The notes below the pieces were generated by a model, which was not told where the DNA came from, ran no database searches, and saw only the letters and a program-made list of their open reading frames with translations. A DNA stretch of 64,000 bases from Stereum hirsutum FP-91666 SS1 (Eukaryota; Basidiomycota; Agaricomycetes; Russulales; Stereaceae), in contig NW_006763136.1 in NCBI RefSeq assembly GCF_000264905.1, positions 1,566,852-1,630,851 of the forward strand, in the 5' to 3' direction. Shown here in pieces: positions 48,758-61,240 of this stretch. A program made the translations under genes and the position numbers. Positions within the stretch are counted from its first letter, which is position 1. The number at the start of each line of letters is the position of its first letter.

Positions 48758-50184
48758 ATGTCAAATTCCAGCCCACTCCTCAACCTACCCCTCGAACTTT
48801 TCCTCCCAATCCTCTCCCTCTCCCTGGCCTCCCACCCGACGCCCTCCCACGTCCTCCGGGTTTCCTCCCAAATTCACACACTCTCCTCTCACATCCTCTA
48901 CAAACACCTTTACTTCCGCTCTCCAGATGTCATGGTGAAGTTTATAGAGAATGGGAAACCCTCGCGGAGGCCTCGGAGTGTGGTTGTTGACTTGGCCGGG
49001 GGTGCGGTCGGAGGCGGGGCGTTTCGGGCATTGAGAGGGGTGTTTGAGAAATGTTTGGCCGTGGCGGATGAGGATGTAGACGCAGATTTGGGTGAAGATG
49101 CGAGTGGAGGGAGGAGAGGAGAGGGTGGAGAGAACGGGAATGGAGAGTGGAGGTTACCGTTGGAGCTTTTGAAGTTGAGGTTGCATTCGACTAGCAATTC
49201 GAATACGGATGATATTTCGCTGAGTGCATTGGGACTTGTCAAGTGAGTTAACCTTCGATGCTTTACTACCTGTAGACGTGTCTCATGACCTGTCCCGTAC
49301 CACAGTCCAGAAACGTTCATATGGACTGGACCAGATCCAGCGCACCATTTCTCTATCGCTGTAAGTTTCTACTTTGTTCATTCCCCCACATCACACCCTG
49401 AAAGGACTATCACCTCAATAGCCACGCTCACGCTTACCTACAGATCGTCCCCACCGCGTTCCGTGCCCTCCAATTCCACTCCGCAAACTGGACGAACCTC
49501 ACATCTCTCCACCTCTCCAACATCGCCTTCCCCTCCTCATCCTCCCCAGGTATCCCACCCGTCCCAGTCAAATTCGGCCACTCACAACCAAGCATATCAA
49601 CGTCCGTCGTACCTCCTTTGCCCATTCCAGGACAAGACGCCAGTGCAGGAACGGGGATAGAGGTCTTGTTTCCTGGAGGGACGCCGAAGTTGAAGAGACT
49701 ATATATCGGACAGGCGACATTCGTCCCGTTAGGGGCGTTGTCGGCTTGGATATGCGATAAAGACGCTTTTTCTGACCTAGATGTAGAAGGCATGGATAGA
49801 ATTAGAAGGGAGCGGGATACTACGGCTGGAGAGCTGGAGAGCGTAAGACTAGTCGACTGTTATGTCGAGAGCATATGGGGCTCTCGAGTTCGGAGATCAG
49901 ATGTCGAGCGTGCGGCTTGCGACCTTCCTCTCTTCGCCTCTGAGAGCACCTCTTTCTCCTCTGCATCTCATCCCCACAGCTTTGTACCAGGAAATAAAGT
50001 GTCGTACTCATTCGACTCTGGGATCGGATTGGAGGAAGAGGATTATACAGAAGTGGAAGCGAGGAGGCGCAGGAGGGATAGGGTGGTGGTGAAGGTGAGG
50101 AGGATAGTTACTTGTGAGGCTGTTACGGAGAGGATTATGGGCGGGGATAGGGTTGAGGCCGACGGGAGGATGATGCTTGAGTGA
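48758..50184 (+). CDS. F-box-like protein
   Basis: Three exons (48758-49242, 49306-49360, 49444-50184) sum to 427 codons (426 residues). The N-terminus SSPLLNLPLELFLPILSLSL has the core L-P-x-E-L-x-x-x-I-L pattern of an F-box. It is followed by HVLRVSSQIHTLSSHILYKHLYFRS, the usual second part. A Gly/Glu/Asp-rich loop (VADEDVDADLGEDASGGRRG) comes next, then leucine-rich segments (WTNLTSLHLSNIAF, GGTPKLKRLYIG). The C-terminus is basic (EVEARRRRRDRVVVKVRRI). I infer an SCF substrate adaptor; no target can be named. An upstream in-frame ATG at 48497 is less likely because the intervening residues are not conserved-looking. Confidence 0.7.
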
Positions 50185-50809
50185 TCGTTGAGCATCAAAA
50201 CAGGACTCGAAGAAAGACTGGACGCTTTAGGAAATTGCCTGTTGTGGCATGTTGCGTTGTAGTGACGCGCGAGCGCGCGGTGATGCGGAGAATAGGGGCA
50301 TATGTCGGTCGGTTCATCTTTAAAGTTTTAGCCTGGAGGGTCAAGGATAATAGAAGGGATGCGGTTGATTATTATATTTGTAACCATATTGGAACTGCCT
50401 AGATTGTATGGCTGTGTATTCACCATGGAAGGAAGGAAGGATAGAGCAACTGAGGACAGCTAATTATCGGTGACAAGTGTTGGACAGTCCATGGCCAGCG
50501 TTCCGCGGAAGTCAAGACTAGTATACGGCATACCATGCCAGGATATATCTAAGAGATGCATTCCATAAAACAACGAATCAAGCCCACGAGAGCCCGACGA
50601 TGTCCAGCCACCACAAGTCAGCAACTATCTGGAAGGCGAGGCGCACGAACGATACATACAAATACACAGCACCATCAGGCATAAACAAAAAAGCATACAA
50701 CCAAAACCTCTCCTCTTCAAATGCCCATTCTATACATGATCACGCCCTTCACAGATCCTTTGAACGACCCGAGAACCCTTCCCTCTGCTATGCCGTCACG
50801 TTAATACCT
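50185..50809. other. Convergent 3' flanks of the F-box-like gene and FAD synthase
   Basis: About 620 bases without a recognisable exon on either strand. Confidence 0.45.
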
Positions 50810-52464
50810 TCATGATGACGCCGTCGGCGCCGAAGAAGCCCTCCCCGCCCTCTCAAACGCTCCATCCGTAAGCTCGTACGCAGGCCTATAAATTCCCTCC
50901 TCTTCTTCCTCGCCTGCTCCACACGGATTCCCATTCCCATTTCCAACAACCTCGATCTTTCCTCCTTGACCCATCACAAACCCATTCGGCAACACTTTGT
51001 CCGGCCCATCAGTATCGTAGCATGTCTCCCCCGGCGACTCGATGATGTGCAGACTGCTGAAGTCCGGCAACGGTATACTGTCGTGCCTCTGCCTATTTTC
51101 GGCGCCGTTGAGTTTGGGTGTGTCGTTGGTCTGGGTGGCAACGGGGTCCCCGCACGTCGTCTCTGGGTCTTCTAAGACGTGCAGTGTATTGACATTCGGA
51201 AGCTCAGCGCTCACAGGTGTGGCGGGTGCGGTTGAAGAAGGAGCCGTAGAGGCAGAGGCAGAGGCAGAGGCAGAGGCAGAGGCAGAAGTAGAATCGGCCT
51301 TGTGGCGCGGACAATCACAGTCTGGTGCGCATGTCCTGGAGGCATCATAGGAGAGTACGGTGAGAGATGCCATGGAAGGCAAGGGGTCGGATTTCTTTGG
51401 GGTCATTTGTGGGACTGGTGTCGATGGGTTGGATGAGGAGGATGAAGGCGAGACGCGGAGGGCGGGGTTGCGGAAGGTGTTGTAGGTAGAGCCAAGGGAA
51501 GTATAGCTGTGTTCGTGGAAGGGATAGGGGTAAGATCCGGGCAATCAGGTTAGGTTTGGAGCGAGTAAAGATAGAAATGGAGCGGAAAGGGGTGTAGAGT
51601 CGAAGTATTTTGAGCACGTACCCCTCGTCGTACAGCGAACAATACGGTACGTTGAGCCGTCGGAGGAACGTCCAGATGTTAGCGTAGGACCAGTTGATGA
51701 TGGGATGTATACGAGTGAACGACGCCCAGTTCTTGTCAGTCTTGTTCTGATATCCTAGCGTGGCTATAGGACACAAATAAAAGATGCCGGAACAATACAA
51801 AGCCAGAGTAGCTCAGCTAGGACAGAAACGAGGAGAAGGAGATAGACAACGAGAACGCACCTCCATGTGGATCCGTCCTCCTCGTCCCAATGAATATTCC
51901 CTCGATCCCCGGAAACTTCTCCTTATAAATTTCGAGCGCCAACCTCATACCCTCTCCACCCTTGGACTTCACATTCGTCGAACTGTCGACCTTCTCACCC
52001 TTCGCGTTCGTCCCCTCCACCGAGACGCTCTCCACAGTCTCTTCCTCCACCGGCGGCACACATCTGAATATGTCCAACTTGTACGCTTTGGCTGCGTCGT
52101 CTATGAATGTTTCGAGGGCGGGGAAGGGGGAGGGCATAGGTATGTATAAGGTTGGAATCTTGGAATAGGTATTGCCTGGAGATCTGCGTGCGAAGGCGGC
52201 GGCGTAGAGGTGGAGGAGAACGGTACAGTCTTTGCCTCCGTTAAAGCTGAGAGAGACCTTGTCCAAGCTACCAGTTGATGCAAACAGCTTATAATCAGAG
52301 TGAATATTAGTATGCAGATGAATGAAGACAAACCCGAAAGCATCGAGTGCTTGGTCTATGACCGTCAGCGCTTCATGTACTAGCGGAGCGATAGGCTCAT
52401 TGGACGAAGCGAGAGCGTATACCTCCTCTGCGACGACCTTAGGGTCAATATCGGGGATAGTCAT
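50810..52464 (-). CDS. FAD1: FAD synthase (FMN adenylyltransferase)
   Basis: Four exons (52334-52464, 51861-52267, 51622-51763, 50810-51506) sum to 459 codons (458 residues). It transfers AMP from ATP to FMN, giving FAD. The PAPS-reductase-like fold is clear: LDKVSLSFNGGKDCTVLLHL (PP-loop SFNGGKD), PTLYIPMPSPFPALETFI, GIEGIFIGTRRTDPHG, FTRIHPIINWSYANIWTFLR and LNVPYCSLYDEGYTSLGSTY. The C-terminus YRPAYELTDGAFERAGR is the normal family end. Between NTFRNPALR and this end is a low-complexity insert of about 190 residues, so the protein is longer than yeast Fad1 (306 residues). The insert contains an Ala-Ser repeat (SASASASASAS) encoded by the ggcaga tandem repeat at 51251-51287, plus a Cys-rich spot (CAPDCDCPRH). 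Confidence 0.93.
51251..51287. repeat. ggcaga hexanucleotide repeat inside FAD1
   Basis: About six tandem copies of ggcaga on the + strand, read on the minus strand as an Ser-Ala dipeptide repeat within the FAD synthase insert. In-frame hexamer slippage would change the length without breaking the gene. Confidence 0.8.
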
Positions 52465-52942
52465 AGCGGTCTGTGAGATGACTGGTGCGAAAGGATGAGG
52501 AGCTAGAGTGAAGGACCTGAGGTGACGTTGATTTCTATCCTTGCGGCCGGCAAGTGATTGTCGCCACAGTGGCCACCGACGCCGTTATGAAGCTCACACG
52601 TGCTGCCACGCCACGCAGACGCCCATATCCTCCGGCTTTCTGGGTTTCCAGTCCTCTGAGACATCAGCATACCAAGTTCAGAGCCTGTCAAACGTTACCA
52701 CTGAGTCGGAATGAGGAAAACATTACGTCGAAGATGCACACCATAGCCCCTGAATCACACAAAGCGTCATAATCCAAGAAAGCATCGTGTATATACTCCT
52801 ATAGCATGAGAGACTCGAACGAAGCGACAGCATTAACATAGCACAATAACATATACATATGTTACAAGCGACCGAATTGCAACATGGTCACCTCATAAAA
52901 CAAGAAAGTCGACAGCAAACCACGATCCATCCACACGTTCTG
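52465..52942. other. Spacer between FAD1 promoter and DUF6533 gene end
   Basis: About 480 bases holding the FAD1 upstream region and the 3' flank of the next gene. No exon seen. Confidence 0.4.
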
Positions 52943-54971
52943 TCAAGAGGATCCCCCACCGTCCTCCTGAGGTGTCCTCCCTCTCGGTACTTCCCTAACC
53001 ATGTCATGGTCCACGATACTCCTTGAATAAGCCTTATCGTCCCGGGACCCCTCGTCCTCATCGCTATCAGAGGACACAGACGATCGTGATTTCCGCACAG
53101 ATTCATCCTCTCCCTTAGACTCGCTCCATGGCTGCCACGCCAATTCTGGCTTGTCGTGAGCACCCGCATGGCTACTATCGTCATCTGAGTGCGCTGAGCG
53201 AAGAGATTGGTCGGATGATGCCATGGACGTCGACTGGCCAACATTGCTCGGTGAGTTGGAGCCTGATCCCGTTTCGAAGTCGGAGAGGATGATATCGTTG
53301 TAGGTGCGCTGGGATACGTGGGCGGGGCCGTAGATAGTTATGCGAAGGTTGAGGGTTACACGGCATATGAGGACGGTTGTAAGGCTAGAATAAATAGAGA
53401 AGAGATATTGAGAGTGAGTGTGTTATGCAAAGATGGTAAACCGTACCACGACGATGGTCTGTGGACGGCAAAAAAGGAGGATCATCAGCGAAGGACAACT
53501 GGAGCCAAGGCAACTTGCAAGTGGAGCATTACATACATTGCAAGAACAGCTCTTAAGTTCGTAGGTGCATGCAAGATCATGATGACCCAGGCAAGATTTA
53601 TTGAGAATATGGCTCTGCAAAGATTGTCACAGGTTTTTTAAGCAGTGAAATTCACTTTCAGCAACATTTTAACCGAGATATTACTCACGCAAAATACAAG
53701 GCGCCGTCCGTGATCAAGTTATCGATGAGACAGCTTGACTTCTCGCCAATCATGGCGGGAAGGTTGGTAAGGTGCATGTAGGTCGTGCGACAGATAGTAA
53801 GAACGAAGACAAGGGTATCGAAGGCCAGTTCCATGAAGAGGTAAATTGTAGAACTCCTTCGCGCCTTAGGTGGAAGATATATACAGACTGTTCATATTAC
53901 GATGCACGCCGGTCAGAGAGTTTAAGTCATGAGACACGGAGGGGAGACATACAGTGGTACTGATAATTGTCCAGTGGATCGGGAGCCGCTGGGCCCACAA
54001 AACAATTAGTATGGAGTAGACGATCCGATGAAAGCGGTGTATCTTACGTGTTCCTCCATGTTCGGTCCATTGCCATACACCGATGACGGTTTGGGCAGCC
54101 AGAAACGACGATAGAACGAAGATTATGAGTTTATTGCGATTGTACAGTGCCCACACTCTATCGATGGCCGATCAGGATCTCTGGCTTAACGAGAAGGACA
54201 AAGAGGTGGACAACGAACCGAAACATCATGAGCACACCAGCCGATACCATCAAGGGTATTGAAACTCCCACTGTCGCGAAGTACATCCATCTCTCGCACC
54301 TTTCTCTGAGTTAGCGCAAGGTAGTGAATGGAGGACATGACAAAACGTTGGCTTACTTGGAACGATTGATCGAGGTTGAAAAAAAGCCTAAACTTGTCAT
54401 TAGCTAAGGACACAAGCAATGGCTCATCATTATCCAGAATGAACACACCATAGAAAACAACGATCATCGCAAGAGGAGAATAGTAGCGAATCTTGCAAAG
54501 GGGAACGGCGTAGGTTAGACGAATCCGAAAATTCCGGCACGGAAGCATCGTAATTAAGACTCACAAAAAGAAATATCCAGAGAACTGGTCACCTATGAGC
54601 TGTGCATCAATCATGTGGAGATTTTGAATGAACATACTGTGGTTTTTCCTCTTCTTCCAGACACCGTGTACCTTCGTGTTCGATTTGAAGTTGATGACAG
54701 ACTAGTTGAGCACCGGAAAAGCCATAAAATGTAAAGCGTACGCACCTCTTCTGACAGAGTACAAGCATGATCCCAGAAGAGAATTGTGAAAGCAGCGAGG
54801 AAGAGAAACTTGCCCGCCTGACTACACCGGGCGGCGAACACACGGTAAGTACTTGAGTTCAACTATGCAGACGATTGGACGCACGTACATCTGCTTTAAA
54901 ACATCCTCTATCTCCTGAAGTGGTTCAAGGATCCCGTCCGTCGTATTAAATACGGTAGAAAGGTTGCTCAT
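52943..54971 (-). CDS. DUF6533-type seven-helix membrane protein
   Basis: A multi-exon gene starting MSNLSTVFNTTDGILEPL. The DUF6533 block follows: TYRVFAARCSQAGKFLFLAA, FTILFWDHACTLSEE. The D-H-x-x-T-L-x-E-E signature after the first helix is typical of this basidiomycete-expanded family. Later helices include SPLAMIVVFYG, the loop motif RVWALYNRNKLIIFVLSSFL, AAQTVIGVWQW and SNLTTVLICRVTLNLRI. The last, with LNLR, marks the end of the seven-helix domain. The C-terminal tail is cytosolic-looking and Ser/Asp/Glu-rich (SDFETGSGSNSPSN, SSVSSDSDEDEGSRDD), ending PQEDGGGSS. The family has no known biochemical function; a receptor-like role has been suggested only by topology. Several middle exon borders (53.6-54.7 kb) are uncertain. 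Confidence 0.72.
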
Positions 54972-55432
54972 GAAGACGGAGTTGGGTAGCTTCAGTCCAA
55001 GACTCGATCGCTAGAACATCGAAACTTGAACAGAGTAGAGATCTTCTCGGGTGGTCAGTCAAGCAAGAAGGCGTAAAGGTCGTGGGTCGTGACTAGAATC
55101 GTGAAACGAAGCTATAAGGAAGTAAACTGTGCGGGAAAAAGCACAAAAATAAGCCAAGGCTAGCTCTTGGCCGACCGCACGCTCTCAGAGACAACGTTCA
55201 GCGGAGTCTCAAATCTGCTCTGGCGTTCCAAATCTGGTTCCGTCCATTGCCGACGGACGATCATTCGACCTTCACATGACAAAGGGTCACTTCGTCGGTC
55301 GGAGTGCCACCGCCACCAAGTCCAGATCTTGGCCAGTTTGGGTTACAACCAACACAATCAGAGTTATGCAGCGACAAAATCGCCAGCATTCATGCATCAT
55401 GTCTAGAGCGTCTGCTCTACGTAGAAATATGG
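54972..55432. other. Spacer: DUF6533 promoter and MFS 3' flank
   Basis: About 460 bases. No exon is recognisable. The + strand frames here run antisense into the MFS gene end. Confidence 0.4.
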
Positions 55433-57652
55433 TCACAGAGTGTACACAAACCTCGGATGCCTATCCCCCAGTCTCTTCCTCTCCTGCTTCGAATCCCACC
55501 CACCAGGCTCCTTCCCTTCCCCCTTTTCTCTCACCAACCTGTCCACTTCATCTTTCTTCCCTTGATTACGTTTTGATAGATCCCACATGACGACAGCAGA
55601 GAAGAACGCCATGGCGAGGGCGAAGGCGAGATTTGTGGCGGACGCGGTGGGGTATCTTGGTGAGTCGGTGAAGAGCCATGTAGAGACGATGCCTTGAATC
55701 AGGAACGTAGTGAGATGAAAGTTCAAATGGTTGTGCTCGGTTTGGGATTAGATCACTGTACATACCACCCATGTTGGTGCTGATGAAACCGAATGCAACG
55801 GCCGTTGCTCTCCTGTAATGCGGCTGGACATTGTTGGGGTTCCATGTACACAGACAAGGGGCAGCAGAGTAAATCCCTGTGATCTGGAGGAACAGCGCGG
55901 CATAGTCTGCATGTACGTTTGATGTTGCTGGTAAGGATTGCGAAAATACTGTCAGACTCTTTCAAGATATCTTCTAACAAAGAGCTGAACAGACCTCTGA
56001 AGAGTGCGTATCCGGCGGTGGCGATCAAGCAGACTAAGATGGTTACAGGGCCCCGCATTCCCATCCTGTCGGAGAACCACGAACAGACCAAACTGACGAC
56101 GAATGAACAGGCGTATGGCGGTACCTAAATGTTAGGTATATAGTCAATACGACGTGCCAAACATTACATACTCATCCGTGATCACTCACGGTAAGCAGCT
56201 GGGTGCGGACGGTGTCATACCCGAGGGACTTAACAATCGTGGGCGTACTATAACAGGCACGAGAAGAGTCAGAGAAACGCACATTGGTCGGGAAGTCAGA
56301 ATAACCTACAAGTTTGCGAGTCCATAAAGCTAAAAGAGACAAAAAGATCAGTATTAGCCACAAAGGATGCTCATGTGATGTCAGAACTCACGGTAAGTCC
56401 CAGCCCGAACAGCGGGATGCAGATGAGCAGCACATGAGGTGCATTGACTACGACGCTCCAAACCTCGCTCCAACTAAACTTCTCATCATCCTCTCCCTCG
56501 TCCTCCACATCTCCGCTCCAATCCTCCGCCAAGGCGCGAATGTAAACCTCTCTTTCATGTGGCGTGAGGAGACCGACGGCAGAAGGCGTAGCGGGAATCC
56601 ACAAGAGACTGACGAGCCCGAAGACGGTGGTAAACAAACCCTCCTATTTTTGCCACAGCCGTACCATATTAGCACATGAGCGAGCTATATGAGAAATAGA
56701 GCTTACGAGCACAAAAATCCAAGCCCACCCTCCCAGACCCCGCATACCATCCATATTCTGAATAGCGGCAGCCAGTAATCCGGAGAAGGCACCAGCAAGA
56801 GAGGTAGTACTGAACATCATAGCGAAGCGAAATTGCATGTCATGGCGTTTGTAGAAATTGGAGAGATAGAGAGTGATTCCCGGGAAGAGACCACCTGTCG
56901 CGAATATAATGAAATTAGCCAGGCAGAAGACAAAATATAGGGTAAGCCAAAAAGGTGGGTACACTTACCCTCGAGCGCTCCAAGGAAGAATCGGCAGACA
57001 AGGAGGCCGCTATAAGATTTTACTGCACCTGGATGGGCAAAGCGAAGACAGTCAGACCACTTCAGGTATCTTGCAATGAGACTTTTACCTTGACAAGCAC
57101 ATACCATGCCCCACAGGATTACCATGACAGGCAGCGTAACATTGGCTCCAAGACGTTTCATGAGCAAGTTCATAGGTAGTTCCATGACGATATATGGTAC
57201 ACTATCAAGACAGAGCGAGTAAGTGATACCGCCTGAGCTCAGGTAAGAAGCAACAGATGCAGCAACGCCGTAAAAGAGCAACCACGTACTAGGTGATGGT
57301 GAGAGCGACAGAAAACTGATGGTCCGTCATCCCGAGGTCCGTCTGCAGACCTGCAATGCGAGCATTCCCAATATTTCTAAGGGCGGAATCAGCATGCAGG
57401 TATTCGAAGACAAGAATTCAACGAATCCACTCACGAACGATCCAAGAAGGACAGCAGATAATACATAGCAACAATGGGGATAATCGCAAGGTCCATCTTC
57501 CACAAGGCTCTTCTTGCTACTTTTGCGTCTTCAGACGATAGACCTTCAACATCCTTCTCGAATTTCTCCTTCTCATAATCAGGTGAGGCGGCCGTGGTAG
57601 AGGCGAGGGACGGAACCATTGGCGAATGTGAACGCGTGGGTGAGCCAGCCAT
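55433..57652 (-). CDS. MFS transporter, Dal5/Tna1-like (anion:cation symporter)
   Basis: A multi-exon gene of about 500 residues. Exon 1 (57435-57652) encodes a Ser/Thr-rich cytosolic head, then EDAKVARRALWKMDLAIIPI and YYLLSFLDRS. Next come NIGNARIAGLQTDLGMTDHQ, YVPYIVMELPMNLLMKRLGA, AVKSYSGLLVCRFFLGALEG, GLFPGITLYLSNFYKRHDMQ, FRFAMMFSTTSLAGAFSGLL, a central acidic loop (DWSGDVEDEGEDDEKFSWSE), SLGYDTVRTQLLTVPPYACS, CSWFSDRMGMRGPV and CLCTWNPNNVQPHYRRATAV. It ends KRLGDRHPRFVYTL, the classic end of yeast Tna1/Dal5-type carriers. These import carboxylates such as nicotinate and allantoate, and Dal5 also takes up dipeptides. It lies directly downstream of a dipeptidase gene on the same strand, and the pair has been duplicated. 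Dipeptide or peptide-derived uptake is therefore a reasonable but unproven guess. Confidence 0.9.
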
Positions 57653-58678
57653 GATGATTGGCTAGGGTAAGAGGATCTTTGCTATGAATTTTCCAGCTTT
57701 TAGTGAGGATGAAGGGCGAAGGGATCGAGAGGGGGAGCGGAGGACAGGACGGCAGTCAGGGAATGAGTCGAAAGATCACAGAGTATTTGAACGGATGGAC
57801 ATCTCGTCCGCCGAGTCATATTGCGACTAGCCACAGGCCAGAGCAGACGCAGGCCACTTGCGAGAAAATGTCCTGGCGGGACAATTTCAGCGAGGAGCTA
57901 CTCAGCTAAGTGAGCGGATGAATGGAACGTCCGTGCGGGGTACGGCGGCGGACTTTATCTGAATACCCGGACGAGTCGTTCCGCGTTCTTCAAGGCACGG
58001 AACCCAAATACAAATCAGAGCGCTCGGAATCCGTGATATAACTGGCTCCTTTGCGACTGACACGTTTACCCGGCGAAGAGTCTTCTCCCTCCTCCAGGTT
58101 TGGTTTTCGTAAACTACCTCCCAAAGTCATGCTCTGGCATCAGGATCATAGGTAGGAAAGCTGGACGGATGATAAGCAAAATGAACATGCTGGACTATTT
58201 GATTGCGGGTTACGAAATAGGACCCGTTTTCCGTCCTTCCGTCCGAACAACAGCGAAATGTCGGCCGACGTTCATGCAGCAGAAATGTGGCCCAGATACA
58301 TCGAACTGTGGACAGCTGTGGACCGATATCTACTGGGAACGGTATATGTGGCTACCGTCGTCGATGTAGGCTAGGCCTGACTGAACCTCTAAATGGCTCT
58401 GTGCGGCCAAGTCAAGGGAGGAAGAAACTCCTCTACTTACGCTCGAGGATTTGGTGCGGTTCTGACGCATTGCGCGGTTTATTCAAGTTGTCGCATCACG
58501 CATTGACTCTCTACAGGATATTGTCCATTCAGTGGTTAAAAACAACAAACCCACCTGTATGTGTGTATGAATTTACTTAGTCCAATCTAACAAGCTTCCC
58601 GCAGCTCACATCGTTATATCACCACAAACCCGCTTTCATGCCAGTCTCTTGGATAACTTGCGAACAAACAGGCAGCCC
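57653..58678. other. Spacer between MFS gene and dipeptidase copy 1
   Basis: About 1 kb. The part next to the MFS start (about 57.66-57.84 kb) is similar to 61.46-61.60 kb and is the duplicated MFS promoter. The rest is the 3' flank of the dipeptidase, with no gene seen. Confidence 0.55.
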
Positions 58679-60624
58679 TTACTTCGCAATGGCGGCGACC
58701 TCGTAGAGGTACGTTCCAAGCAGCTTGGTCTAGAAGTGAACCCGAATCAGCGAAAATGTACTATGAATGGGAAGCATGACGAGTTGTTTACGCCTTCGAT
58801 GAAATTTGACTTGTCGAGCTTCTCGTTTGTCGAGCTACAAGGTATGGTTTGAAGTCAACAGAGAGAAGATAATCCACAGTCGAGCAATGGACATACTGAG
58901 CACCATCGTCGCCCCTACCCATCTGCAGAAGAAGGATGTTCACCCCGAGTGCGTCCGCAAAGGTCAAGGTGATTGGAATGGATCCTCCCTCCCTCGTAAG
59001 GTCGGGAGTTTTCTTATAAATTAGCTAGAGTCCATGACACGAATATCAGAAAATCGACATTTTCAAGGCGGAGAAGAGTGTGCACACCTCTGTTGCCCGC
59101 TTAGCAGCTTCGTAATTCCAGTGTTTATGATTCTCGACCCAGCCCTTGCCGCCGTGCAACTGTTCGATAGTAAGTTTATTCTTCGTTCCAAGTTTCTTAA
59201 ACTCTTCCTCGACGTGTTTGACTATCAGCGAGTACACCTTCTCCGGCGTTTGCGGCGGGACGAGGCTGTGCGTATAGAAATCAGGATGGAATCATAGCGG
59301 TATGCAGCTGTGAATCGCACATACCGAATACTGAACTTGCCTGACACCTTAGCAGGAATGACGGTTCTGGAACCAGCGTCACCCTCAATGCCGTGAAGGG
59401 ACAAAGCGGGATAACGCATGCGACCCATGAGAACGCTTGACTTATCATCGCTGAGCGCGACAGGGGCCCCAGCGGCCTCCTCGACATCCTGAACAGAATA
59501 GTCAAGCTTATCATAAATGGCCCTATTGTGGTTCCAGTGTGTTCAATACACAAAGCATAAGACACGAGGACAGACAACATACCTCTCCTCTTCGTCAGGC
59601 GGGGGAACCATCTCGTCCACACCCGGGATGAGGATGTTACCCTGAGTGTCCACAAGCTTGCTCATAAGAAGAATAAGGTCCGTCATGGGCTCGTGGACTG
59701 TCCGACCAAATACACCAGAATGAAGATCCTTCGCGGGGCCCTGGACGGTCATTTTGACATAGGAAATTCCACGAAGACCGTAGGCGAGGCAAGGCGTGCG
59801 AGTATTGAGCCAATAGCCGTCCGAAATGCATACACAGTCAAGGCCGTCGAACCATCCATCCTTTCCTTTTCCAACTTCAGAGACAACTAGGTCATTTAGG
59901 CCTATGCTCCCACTCTCTTCCATGCCCTCGAAACAGAATCGAAGGTTGACAGGAAGTGGCATGCTCAGTTCGTGGTGGGCTTGGAGGATGTTTATCCAGG
60001 CGAGAACAGGACCTTTGTCGTCCGAGGATCCACGACCATAAAGACGACCGCTTTCCTTGTCGTATGTGAGCTTGAAGGGTGGGTATGACCAATCATCAGA
60101 GAGCTCTGCCTGCGGGTCACGATATAAATAAGAGTACAACCACTGAACTAACACGAGCATAAAAGTACACGCACGGGCATAACGTCGAAGTGGCCATATA
60201 TTAAGACCGTCTTCTTGTTCTTGTCGTTCCCGATGCGTCCCAGAATCACTGGAGGGAGTTCGAGCTCTTGTCCATCCATGACATGATTCCCAAGGGGCAT
60301 CTGCTTGGTTTCTACGCCGTACGACTTGAGCTGATTCTCAAGGAAATCGGCCATACGAACGACATCCTGACGGCGATATGGGTCGCCCGAGACACTAGAT
60401 TAGACACCAAGGTCATCAGTCGGCTACTAAACACGGCAGAGATTGTGAAGTTTGAACCACAAGCCGAGATGCAAACCTCGCATGTTCACACACAAGGGGA
60501 GTGAGCAGGTGTGTAAAATACGAGATTCTGCTTACCTCGGGATTTCAACAGCCTCTGAAAGACGCCTGATGAAATTCTCCTCGTTCTTGTCAACATACGA
60601 GAGAAATTCAGGTGGTGCTGGCAT
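58679..60624 (-). CDS. M20 family Cys-Gly-type metallodipeptidase, copy 1 (Dug1/CNDP2-like)
   Basis: A multi-exon gene of about 475 residues, cytosolic by family. The start is [20 protein letters not shown]. Zinc-site motifs are present: [12 protein letters not shown] (His, Asp), [14 protein letters not shown] (bridging Asp), [13 protein letters not shown] (Glu pair), [11 protein letters not shown] (Asp) and GRGDDGAHSTNEKLD (His, across an intron). Dimerisation/substrate motifs [64 protein letters not shown] and the end [16 protein letters not shown] match the family. Yeast Dug1 cleaves Cys-Gly from glutathione and other dipeptides. This copy has drifted: GHFDVMP instead of the usual GHFDVQP, SDGYW instead of SDNYW, and a few residues lost after HGIEG compared with copy 2. 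It lies in a tandem duplicate with 61758-63803 and upstream of the MFS gene. Confidence 0.9.
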
Positions 60625-60822
60625 GTTTGACGCAGAAGGAATCTGAACTAAGTTGTTCAAGACCAAAAAGGGTGTGTATGGCAAGGAACGAAGGAGGAAA
60701 GTTGCATTTAACGTGGGCCTGGATCTAGACTAATACTTTATATCTGTGATCAGTGCTCGCGCAAAGTACTTAGACGCGGAGGCCCTGGCATGGCCGCATT
60801 GAGGCTTGGTTGACCGCATTGA

Positions 60823-60865
60823 GCCACATCAAAGGCCACCTCAGCGTCCGAGCCGGCCGGCCGGG
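60823..60865 (-). promoter_or_regulatory. Conserved promoter block of dipeptidase copy 1
   Basis: gccacatca (60823-60831) and gagccggccggccggg (60850-60865) lie about 200-240 bases upstream of the start codon. The same two motifs in the same order stand upstream of copy 2 (63924-63976). The sequence between and around them is also related (ggttgaccgcattga versus ggtttggccacattg). This is either simple duplication homology or a kept regulatory site. ccgcattgag occurs twice here (60793 and 60814). Confidence 0.55.
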
Positions 60866-61240
60866 TAATAATCCCTTTCTCAACTCCTTCCGACCCCTAC
60901 GACGGTGTCTCTGTTTTGAAACCACGATGGTACGAGTTATTCTCCCATTCTCTGCCGCTTCGCAATAGCCAGGCATAGGCATGTCATTTACTCCGGCATA
61001 GCCATCCTCCAACCGTTAATAGCCCCTACATGGATGAAAGTTTGAGACTCCCGGAGGCGAGCCTCGCCGTTACTTGTTCCTTTACGATCATGACCATCAC
61101 CAGTACAGTGGCTAGTGTACCGATAGTTCTGTGGTCCACGAAATCAATGGGACATTGATGTCGCTCAAGTGAGTTGCCAGAGTGCAGAAGGAACGACGTA
61201 ATAGGCGATGGTAGAGAGTGCGTAGCTTAAATTCACTCAC

